Shown here one piece after another: positions 1 through 5,051 of a stretch of DNA of 6,280 bases. Below the pieces are notes generated by a model. It saw nothing but the letters and a program-made list of their open reading frames with translations, was not told where the DNA came from and searched no databases. Source of the DNA: an uncultured Eubacteriales bacterium (lineage in GTDB: Bacteria; Bacillota; Clostridia; Oscillospirales; Acutalibacteraceae); assembly GCA_934408795.1 (NCBI GenBank), contig CAKRVQ010000069.1:1-6280 (forward strand), in the 5' to 3' direction. The stretch's first letter is position 1. Every line of letters starts with the position of its first letter. The position numbers were made by a program, and so were the translations under genes.

Positions 1-416
1 CGGGTAAGATCTTCTGAGATCGTTACCGGACCGTTAAAGGTGCAGTAATTGAAAGTGCCTTCTTGGACCTGCACAGAGCTGCCGGGAAGCTTGAAAGGAG
101 CAGAAAAGCGGCAATAGTTAAAGGCGCCGCTTGTTATGACTTTCAGCGATTCGGGAAGGGAGAACTCGGTTATTTCATCGGTCAGTGAGGTAAAGGCATC
201 GGCACCTATCACGGTGACGGGGTATCCACCGAGAGTTGAGGGAATGTTGAGCTTCCCGTCAAAGTCGGTCGAACTGTAACCGAGTATGGTCGCGCAGCCG
301 CCCTCGACCGAGTAAGTGTAATTTCCCTCGGTGTAGCTTTCTGCCGAGGCTGCCATAAGAGGAAATGCGGAGACAATTAGGAATACCGCAATAAAAATCG
401 ACAGACACTTTTTCAT
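1..416 (-). CDS. BspA-like leucine-rich repeat secreted protein, N-terminal part
   Basis: Only the first 138 codons are inside the window; the gene continues leftward past position 1. The start ATG (416-414) is preceded by GCGAGGAAACGATC, a good ribosome binding site. Residues 1-25 form a signal peptide: MKK, a hydrophobic core (LSIFIAVFLIVSAFPL), then a likely cut after AASA. The mature part has repeats of the BspA/LRR_5 type, for example LNIPSTLGGYPVTVIGADAF near 57-75 and FSLPESLKVITSGAFNYC near 85-102, with recurring 'xIPxxxxVxxIGxxAFxxC' spacing. Such proteins are exported and often act at the cell surface in adhesion or carbohydrate contact; the exact role here is unknown. An in-frame ATG at 518-516 would add 34 mostly Arg/Thr/Ala residues ahead of the signal peptide. 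I reject it, because it lacks a well-spaced ribosome binding site and would bury the signal peptide. Confidence 0.85.
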   Translation of the reverse strand, partial: MKKCLSIFIAVFLIVSAFPLMAASAESYTEGNYTYSVEGGCATILGYSSTDFDGKLNIPSTLGGYPVTVIGADAFTSLTDEITEFSLPESLKVITSGAFNYCRFSAPFKLPGSSVQVQEGTFNYCTFNGPVTISEDLT

Positions 417-454
417 GATCGTTTCCTCGCTTTCAATTGTTCTTCTTGCCGTTG

Positions 455-477
455 CCGCGCCCGTCCGACGGGCGCGG
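455..477 (-). other. GC-rich hairpin in the leader of the BspA-like gene
   Basis: CCGCGCCCGTC (455-465) and GACGGGCGCGG (467-477) are perfect 11-base complements around one central base. In RNA this gives a stem of at least 9 bp with a 5-nt loop. It lies inside the leader, about 25 nt upstream of the ribosome binding site. No T-run follows on either strand, so it is not an intrinsic terminator. It could stabilise the mRNA or be part of a regulatory fold. Confidence 0.6.
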
Positions 478-597
478 TGACGGTGCCGTACGCGGCCTGT
501 CGTTTCCGCGCGTGACATGATACTTTATTATCGCCCTCCCGACAAACAGAAAAGAGACCCGTCGGGCATGGCAAAAAACAGACAGATAACCTCTTGT

Positions 598-626
598 ATT
601 ATATCCTTAAATTCCACACAAGTCAA
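598..626 (-). promoter_or_regulatory. Promoter of the BspA-like gene
   Basis: Read on the minus strand there is TTGACT (626-621), a 17-bp spacer and a perfect TATAAT (603-598). Transcription would begin near 591 and leave a leader of about 175 nt before the ATG at 416. It is the best promoter match in the divergent intergenic region. Confidence 0.75.
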
Positions 627-692
627 TACTTAATTCCACTATATGATAACAAACTTATTATACAATACCCTAAAATAGCTTTTTCAGTGGAA
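610..692. promoter_or_regulatory. Candidate operator set in the divergent promoter region
   Basis: AATTCCAC occurs at 610-617 and 632-639, exactly 22 bp apart (about two helical turns, same DNA face). The inverse AGTGGAA occurs at 686-692, overlapping the ribosome binding site region of the small XRE gene. The first copy sits in the spacer of the minus-strand promoter. The second abuts a TATGAT (642-647) that may be a -10 for the plus-strand gene. Autoregulation by the adjacent XRE protein is an inference. Confidence 0.4.
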
Positions 693-705
693 AGAAGGTT
701 GCAAT

Positions 706-1005
706 ATGTGGGACTTTTCCGAGATAGCGCGTGAGCTGAGAAAATCAAAAAGACTTACGCAAACACAACTTGCCGACAGGATGTGGGTCAAGAAATCGAT
801 AATATCTGCGTATGAGACCGGGCTGCGCCTGCCGAGCCTTGATATGATAGTAAAATACGCATCGGAATTCAATGTGACCGCCGACTATCTGCTCGGTCTT
901 GAAGAAAGAGAGAGCATTTGTATTGACGGATTGACCGATGGGCAGGCTGCGCTCTTAAGGTTACTCGCAAACGAATTCAGGGAAGGCAACGAGCGTGCAA
1001 AATGA
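706..1005 (+). CDS. Small XRE-family helix-turn-helix regulator
   Basis: This 99-residue protein is almost entirely a Cro/CI-type DNA-binding domain. Residues 5-62 hold the five-helix HTH: IARELRKSKRLTQTQLADRM, then the recognition helix in VKKSIISAYETGLRLPSLDMI, ending with FNVTADYLLGL, a hallmark of the family. Residues 74-95 (TDGQAALLRLLANEFREG) form a short helix that could dimerise. The ATG at 706 has AAGAAGG seven bases upstream. It is divergent to the BspA-like gene and shares its intergenic region, so it may regulate that gene and itself. The stop is followed at once by a tandem repeat tract and no intrinsic terminator is seen. The DNA-binding call is firm; the target is inferred. Confidence 0.85.
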   Translation: MWDFSEIARELRKSKRLTQTQLADRMWVKKSIISAYETGLRLPSLDMIVKYASEFNVTADYLLGLEERESICIDGLTDGQAALLRLLANEFREGNERAK

Positions 1006-1030
1006 GACCGCAGGGTGAGAATATCGGATG

Positions 1031-1147
1031 CGAGTACCGAATCGGAGTACCGAATCAGGATTCCGAACGAGGGTACCGAGTATGAGCACCGAATAAGGGG
1101 ACTGAAGGGTGACGCCGAACGAGAGCGTTGAACAAGAGTGCCGAACG
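1031..1147. repeat. Degenerate tandem repeat, exact 13-bp period, nine units
   Basis: Nine units of consensus AGAGTACCGAACG follow each other with no spacing error: the CCGA (or CTGA/TTGA) cores begin at 1037, 1050, 1063, 1076, 1089, 1102, 1115, 1128 and 1141. The first two units are almost identical and later ones diverge. A worn unit may precede (1018-1030) and follow (1148-1160). Since 13 is not a multiple of three, the tract is not a protein repeat; long minus-strand open frames across it are by-products. Confidence 0.85.
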
Positions 1148-1228
1148 CAGAGGTCAAATGACGGCGGCGGTACATAAAGGCAAACCGAGTCCCGATATTG
1201 CCGAATGAACAAATGTGTTGTTTTGCGG

Positions 1229-1257
1229 TAGACATTTTTTTCTGTCTATGATAAAAT
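1229..1257 (+). promoter_or_regulatory. Promoter of the DUF1538-PII operon with overlapping inverted repeat
   Basis: TAGACA (1229-1234), a 17-bp spacer and TAAAAT (1252-1257), with TG at 1249-1250 giving an extended -10. Start of transcription is expected near 1264. The -35 box is one arm of an inverted repeat, TAGACA (1229-1234) and TGTCTA (1243-1248), with an 8-bp centre. That layout is typical of a repressor operator lying on a promoter. Confidence 0.6.
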
Positions 1258-1263
1258 AGTATT

Positions 1264-1538
1264 GATAGTACCCGCGTATGACGAATAGAATTATATGTAT
1301 ACATGGTAAGGCAGAATAAACCGATCAGGTCATAACGGTCCTAAAGAGCGGCATAATTTCCCGCTTTTGCGGCTTGTTATCCTGAAAACGGCACGGGACA
1401 AACAGAAAAACAGCACGGAGCAAACAGAGGCGACTCGTGCAAACAGAGGAACGGCTCAGCCGTTTTTTGATACTCGTTTTGCTTTGTTTTAGGTCTTTGG
1501 ACTTGGTTTTGCCTATCTTAACGGAAGGAAGGGCTGCA
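1264..1538 (+). ncRNA. Structured leader RNA of the DUF1538-PII operon, candidate riboswitch or attenuator
   Basis: About 275 nt separate the predicted transcription start from the ATG at 1539, and a terminator lies at 1450-1468. Folding elements can be read by eye. ATAAC (1332-1336) pairs with GTTAT (1376-1380), extended by CAGG (1326-1329) with CCTG (1381-1384). Inside, CCGC (1361-1364) can pair with AGCGG (1347-1351) or with GCGG (1369-1372), so two hairpins exclude each other. GCACG (1413-1417) pairs with CGTGC (1436-1440). CAAACAGA is repeated at 1399, 1421 and 1440. I do not recognise a known riboswitch consensus. No second promoter is visible between the terminator and the gene, so expression should depend on read-through. 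Confidence 0.5.
1450..1468 (+). terminator. Intrinsic terminator within the operon leader
   Basis: AACGGCT (1450-1456) and AGCCGTT (1458-1464) are perfect complements around a single C, and the T-run spans 1463-1468. It lies 70 nt before the DUF1538 start codon. AACGGC also occurs upstream at 1387-1392, so the right arm could alternatively pair there. Confidence 0.8.
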
Positions 1539-3086
1539 ATGCGGAAACACAAATTTATTGCTGACAACAGAACGGCGGTTCAGGACAAGGTGAAAGAGGC
1601 CGCCTCGTCCGTGCTGCCGCTTTTTGTTATAGTTGCTTTGCTTTGTCTCACGGTAATACCCGTGCAGACCGATCTTATGCTGAGCTTCTTTATAGGTACT
1701 CTGCTCGTCGTCATAGGAATGGGATTCTTCAGCCTCGGTGCGGACAGTGCAATGACACCGATAGGAAATAAGATCGGCAAGACGATGACCAAAAGCAGGA
1801 ACTTTCCGCTCATTCTGGTGATAAGCTTTGCCGTGGGATTTGCCGTGACCATAGCCGAACCCGATCTGCAGGTCCTTGCGGAAACGGTGCCCCATATCAA
1901 CAGTACGGTGCTACTGGTCACCGTCGGTGCGGGGGTGGGCTTCTTCCTCTCGGTATGTATGCTGAGAATACTTACGGGAATGAAACTGCGCTGGCTGCTC
2001 ATAGGATTCTACGCGCTTGTTTTCGGAATAGCCGCTTTTTCGGATGCCGATTTTCTCGGCATAGCCTTTGATTCGGGCGGCGTTACCACGGGACCGATGA
2101 CGGTGCCGTTCATACTTGCCCTCGGCGTCGGTGTTTCACATATACGAAGCGATAAGCGCGCCGAGTCGGACAGCTTCGGTCTCGTTGCACTGAGCTCAAT
2201 AGGACCGATAGTCGCAGTGCTCATCTTAGGTCTGTTTTATACGGAGGGTGAGGCTGTGACATCTTCATCTGCCGTGTCTTTCGGAAATACCTCGCAGATA
2301 GGAGCAGCCTACCTTGATGCAATACCGTCGTATATGAAGGAAATGGCACTGTCTCTTCTTCCGATAGTCGCCGTGTTCCTATTGTTCCAGATATTCGCGA
2401 TAAGGATGACAAAGCATAACTTCCTTAAAGTCGCGGTCGGAATCCTCTATACATATGTGGGACTTGTACTTTTCCTTACCGGTGTGAATGTCGGTTTTTC
2501 CGCGCTCGGCACCGTTATAGGAGAGACGATAGCATCTTCGTCGGTCAAATACCTGCTGATCCCCCTCACAATGCTTCTCGGCTGGTTCATAATATCCGCC
2601 GAGCCCGCCGTTCAGGTGCTTGAAAAGCAGATAGAAGAGGTGAGCGCCGGAGCGATCCCGGGCAAAACGATAAAACTCAGCCTGTCTGTCGCAATATCGA
2701 TAGCCATGGGCATCTCAATGTTTAGGGTGCTTACGGGGATCCCCATAATGTGGTTCCTCGTGCCGGGATATTCGATCGCACTGATACTCTCGTTTTTCGT
2801 TCCGGAAATTTATACCGCTATCGCCTTTGACTCGGGCGGAGTCGCTTCCGGCCCGATGACCGCGACCTTTATGCTGCAGATGGTGATCGGCGCGAGTGCC
2901 GCCTTGGGCGGGAATGTGTTGACGGACGCCTTCGGAGTCGTCGCCATGGTGGCTATGATGCCGCTCATCTCAATACAGATCGTCGGATTTGTTTACGGTC
3001 TCAAGGCTGATAAAGCAGAGACCCGCGAAAGCAGTGAATACGGTGACTTCGATATTGTGGAGCTTTGGGAGGACAGGGCAGTATGA
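1539..3086 (+). CDS. DUF1538 family membrane protein, probable transporter
   Basis: This 515-residue, very hydrophobic protein belongs to the DUF1538 family, recognised by the repeated motif AFDSGGVxxGPMT. It is an internal duplication. Half 1 has AEPDLQVL (106-113), MLRILTGMKLRW (141-152), AFDSGGVTTGPMT (176-188) and DSFG (211-214). Half 2 repeats these as AEPAVQVL (354-361), MFRVLTGIPIMW (394-405), AFDSGGVASGPMT (429-441) and DAFG (463-466). Each half has about six hydrophobic segments. Such two-fold repeats are typical of secondary transporters, and the polar DSGG and GPMT motifs in predicted helix breaks are good substrate- or ion-site candidates. The substrate is unknown. I place the start at 1539 because GGAAGGAAGGG lies just upstream; an upstream in-frame GTG at 1437 would run through the terminator. 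The stop overlaps the next start (ATGA), so the two genes are probably translationally coupled. Confidence 0.85.
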   Translation: MRKHKFIADNRTAVQDKVKEAASSVLPLFVIVALLCLTVIPVQTDLMLSFFIGTLLVVIGMGFFSLGADSAMTPIGNKIGKTMTKSRNFPLILVISFAVGFAVTIAEPDLQVLAETVPHINSTVLLVTVGAGVGFFLSVCMLRILTGMKLRWLLIGFYALVFGIAAFSDADFLGIAFDSGGVTTGPMTVPFILALGVGVSHIRSDKRAESDSFGLVALSSIGPIVAVLILGLFYTEGEAVTSSSAVSFGNTSQIGAAYLDAIPSYMKEMALSLLPIVAVFLLFQIFAIRMTKHNFLKVAVGILYTYVGLVLFLTGVNVGFSALGTVIGETIASSSVKYLLIPLTMLLGWFIISAEPAVQVLEKQIEEVSAGAIPGKTIKLSLSVAISIAMGISMFRVLTGIPIMWFLVPGYSIALILSFFVPEIYTAIAFDSGGVASGPMTATFMLQMVIGASAALGGNVLTDAFGVVAMVAMMPLISIQIVGFVYGLKADKAETRESSEYGDFDIVELWEDRAV

Positions 3087-3766
3087 ATTATGTGATATCA
3101 ATTTGCAACCCGAGATCCGCAGGGCTTCTTTCCGAGATCCATAAAGAACTTGGGATAAGAGAGGCGACCGTCCTGCTCGGAAAGGGTACGGCGGTTCAGA
3201 GTATGCTTGATATTCTCGGGATCGAGGATAACGAAAAGCGGATATTTCTTGCCGTTGCCGACAGGGAAGCGACAGGTAAGCTGATAGAAGAGGAAAAAAA
3301 CAGACTTTTTGTCGGTGTCCCGGGTCACGGGATAGTAATAGCGATCCCCGTAAAAAGCGTCGGAGGAGGAAAAACTTTGGCATATCTCAATAACGATAAG
3401 GAATTCATCAAGCGCGCACCCGAGTCGGCGGTGCCCTATGAACTGATAATAGCCATAGCAAACAGCGGGTACAGTGATGCCGTTATGAACGCCGCGAGAA
3501 AATCAGGTGCAAGGGGCGGAACCGTGATTCACGGAAAGGGGACCGGCGCCAAGGGTGAACAGAAGTTTTATAATGTCTCCATAGCAAGCGAAAAAGAGAT
3601 CGTTATGATAGTGGCATCCTCCTCGCAAAAGGCGGATATAATGAGGTCGGTCATCTCCGAGGCGGGACCCGCAAGCGATGCGGGCGCAATAGTCTTTTCC
3701 CTGCCTATAAGCGAGGTCGCGGGATTTGGAATGTTTTTCCCCGCCGATGACGGTAAAAAAGACTGA
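3083..3766 (+). CDS. Tandem PII-like signalling protein (two fused PII domains)
   Basis: The protein has 227 residues, twice the usual PII length of about 112. Domain 1 (about 2-100) begins YVISICN, runs through EATVLLGKGTA and ends with VGVPGHGIVIAIPVKSVGG. Domain 2 (about 118-216) is closer to classical GlnB/GlnK: YELIIAIANSGYSDAVMNAARKSG, then GARGGTVIHGKGTG, EKEIVMIVASS and FSLPISEVAGF. PII proteins are trimers that sense ATP/ADP and 2-oxoglutarate and often bind membrane transporters through the T-loop. Both T-loops look short, and the canonical RGAEY uridylylation motif and TGxxGDGK ATP loop are not seen, so the ligand may differ. The start at 3083 overlaps the DUF1538 stop as ATGA and has GGGAGGA upstream. 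The natural inference is that it gates the DUF1538 protein. The domain call is strong; the ligand is unknown. Confidence 0.85.
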   Translation: MNYVISICNPRSAGLLSEIHKELGIREATVLLGKGTAVQSMLDILGIEDNEKRIFLAVADREATGKLIEEEKNRLFVGVPGHGIVIAIPVKSVGGGKTLAYLNNDKEFIKRAPESAVPYELIIAIANSGYSDAVMNAARKSGARGGTVIHGKGTGAKGEQKFYNVSIASEKEIVMIVASSSQKADIMRSVISEAGPASDAGAIVFSLPISEVAGFGMFFPADDGKKD

Positions 3767-3771
3767 CCGGG

Positions 3772-3791
3772 GCCGACCGTACCGGTTCGGC
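3772..3791 (+). other. Short hairpin after the PII gene, weak terminator candidate
   Basis: GCCGA (3772-3776) pairs with TCGGC (3787-3791) and CCG (3777-3779) with CGG (3783-3785), with one bulged T and a 3-nt loop. It starts five bases after the PII stop. Only a short TTT follows, after AAAC, so termination would be inefficient or factor-dependent. Confidence 0.35.
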
Positions 3792-3836
3792 TAAACTTTC
3801 GGGGGGGCTGCGGGTCTGCTTATTAAGGTTATATCA

Positions 3837-4659
3837 ATGAAAAAAGTGCGTACGAGCTTTCCGACGCCTTCTCCCGCCGACTTGATTCCGATTCAGGCAG
3901 CATGATCCGCATATCATCATCGGATAAAAGTATGAGAAGGCTCGCTGCCCGTATGAACGATGAACTCGGCGAACTGAATGAAAAACGAAGGAAATACATA
4001 AACGGCGACATGGAACTGACCGATGCCATACAAATGTGTCACACGATATCAGGACCCCGCTTACCGCTGTGTGCGGCTATGTCGAGCTCTGCGAAAGGGA
4101 GGAAATGAGCGATACTCTGAGGTCATACCTCTCACACATCAGATCAGGAAACGAAGCGCTTACCTCGCTTTCTGAGGAATTGCTCGGCTATTCGACCGCC
4201 GTGTCCGAAAAAAAGCCGGATCCGCAGATAACGGATATAAGGGCGCTGCTCGAAGAGTCGATAATTTCCTTTGCCGGGCAGCTTGAAAAGCGGGGAATAA
4301 CTCCCGAAATATCACTTCCCGAAGGACCGTTATACCGTACCGTCGATCGCTATGCCATGTCGCGCGTCTTCGGAAACATTATTTCCAATGCCGTAAAATA
4401 CAGTGACGGCGATCTGTCAATATTATTGACCGCCGACGGAACGGTGTCGTTTTCGAATACATCATCCGACCTCTCTGAAGTTGATACGGCAAAACTGTTC
4501 GACCGCTTTTTCACAGTTGACACCGCAAGAATATCAACGGGTCTCGGACTGTCGATAGCAAAGCTTTTAACCGAGAGATCGGGAGGCAGCATATCGGCGT
4601 CATATGCCGACGGAAGACTGACTATCACGGTCACTTTCAAAAACTCACAACCGATATAA
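3837..4659 (+). pseudogene. Sensor histidine kinase, broken by two frameshifts
   Basis: Read across frames, this stretch encodes MKKSAYELSDAFSRRL..., a linker with RRLAARMNDELGELNEKRRKY, the H-box SHDIRTPLTAVCGY (His codon 4042-4044), the N-box NIISNAVKYS, the F-box LFDRFFT and the G-box STGLGLSIAKLL, ending at TAA 4657-4659. It should be a HisKA plus HATPase_c kinase of about 275 residues. The first break is in the A-run at 3840-3845, where one more A would join ATG AAA AAA to AGT GCG TAC. The second is near 4030, where one more A would turn ATA CAA ATG into ATA ACA AAT GTG, giving the expected DAITNVSHDIRTP. The N-terminal membrane helix is mostly missing; only GLLIKVIS precedes MKK, and a stop lies at 3792-3794. 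No response regulator adjoins. It may be real decay or homopolymer sequencing error. The 207-residue piece from GTG 4036 keeps the whole catalytic core. Confidence 0.8.
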
Positions 4660-4698
4660 CGACCGTCGGTAAGAGCGTAAGCGCCCGTATAAAAACTT

Positions 4699-4741
4699 TA
4701 ACGCCCGTTTTCAAAAAAAGAGTTGACAAATTCGGGCGTTA
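4699..4741. repeat. 9-bp inverted repeat around the -35 box of the tRNA-His promoter
   Basis: TAACGCCCG (4699-4707) and CGGGCGTTA (4733-4741) are perfect complements 25 bp apart. The right arm fills the spacer between the -35 and -10 boxes. A further CGCCCGT copy is at 4682-4688. It could be an operator or a hairpin in read-through RNA from upstream. Confidence 0.5.
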
Positions 4742-4750
4742 TGATATAAT
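4723..4750 (+). promoter_or_regulatory. Promoter of the tRNA-His/Gln pair
   Basis: Perfect TTGACA (4723-4728), a 16-bp spacer and perfect TATAAT (4745-4750), with TG at 4742-4743 making an extended -10. The start is expected near 4757, leaving about 13 nt before the tRNA. Confidence 0.9.
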
Positions 4751-4769
4751 TAAATGCGGTCACTTATAT

Positions 4770-4848
4770 GGTGGGTGTAGCGTAGCTGGCCTAACGCGTC
4801 AGTTTGTGGCACTGAAGATCGTGGGTTCGAATCCCATCTCCCACCCCA
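4770..4848 (+). tRNA. tRNA-His (GTG anticodon)
   Basis: The cloverleaf is complete. The extra G at -1 (4770) faces C73 (4845), the identity element of histidine tRNAs. The D-stem GCGT/ACGC, the anticodon stem TCAGT/ACTGA (4799-4803, 4811-4815), loop TTGTGGC with GTG at 4806-4808, and T-arm GTGGG-TTCGAAT-CCCAT (4821-4837) all form. CCA is encoded at 4846-4848. One oddity is the acceptor stem GTGGGTG/CTCCCAC, which pairs except for a T·T mismatch at position 6:67 (4776 and 4839). Confidence 0.95.
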
Positions 4849-4870
4849 AAACCGTAAGAGATAATGGATA

Positions 4871-4918
4871 ACGGTGAGGCGGCAGACCCTCTGCGGCACC
4901 CATTCGCCGTTTTCTTTT
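4871..4918 (+). terminator. Possible hairpin terminator between the two tRNAs
   Basis: An inner stem GCAGA (4882-4886) and TCTGC (4890-4894) is enclosed by ACGGTGA (4871-4877) and TCGCCGT (4904-4910), with internal mismatches. TTTTCTTTT follows at 4910-4918. Termination is probably partial, since no usable promoter for the next tRNA lies downstream. Confidence 0.4.
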
Positions 4919-4939
4919 ATCTCTTATTTGCTATAATAA

Positions 4940-5014
4940 TGGGGAGTCGTCAAGCGGTAAGACACAGCACTTTGACTGCTGCATTCGTGAGTTCGAATCT
5001 CGCCTCCCCAGCCA
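4940..5014 (+). tRNA. tRNA-Gln (TTG anticodon)
   Basis: The acceptor stem TGGGGAG/CTCCCCA (4940-4946, 5004-5010) pairs perfectly. The anticodon stem CAGCA/TGCTG encloses loop CTTTGAC with TTG at 4972-4974. The T-arm is GTGAG-TTCGAAT-CTCGC, followed by discriminator G (5011) and encoded CCA (5012-5014). The weak U1-A72 pair is typical of glutamine tRNAs. A TATAAT at 4932-4937 is too close to the 5' end to serve as its promoter, so it is probably co-transcribed with tRNA-His. Confidence 0.95.
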
Positions 5015-5015
5015 T

Positions 5016-5050
5016 GAAAAAAGCAATTGCAAAATGCAATTGCTTTTTTC
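5016..5050. terminator. Strong bidirectional intrinsic terminator after tRNA-Gln
   Basis: Two perfect 16-base arms (5016-5031 and 5035-5050) surround a 3-nt AAA loop. The core is GCAATTGC, flanked by six A on the left and six T on the right. It starts one base after the tRNA CCA. Confidence 0.95.
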
Positions 5051-5051
5051 A

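Noticed and set aside
1031..1147. CRISPR or iteron origin at the 13-bp repeats
   Set aside because: Units are contiguous without spacers, and no replication initiator gene or AT-rich melting region with DnaA boxes is seen next to them.
885..1304. Minus-strand open frames across 885-1304 and 961-1212
   Set aside because: They owe their length to the 13-bp repeat tract, have low-complexity Ser/Arg/Phe-rich translations, no ribosome binding site and no recognisable domain; one also overlaps the XRE gene.
541..1409. Shared 13-mer GACAAACAGAAAA at 541-553 and 1397-1409
   Set aside because: One A-rich 13-mer match in 6.3 kb is close to chance expectation and the flanks do not align.
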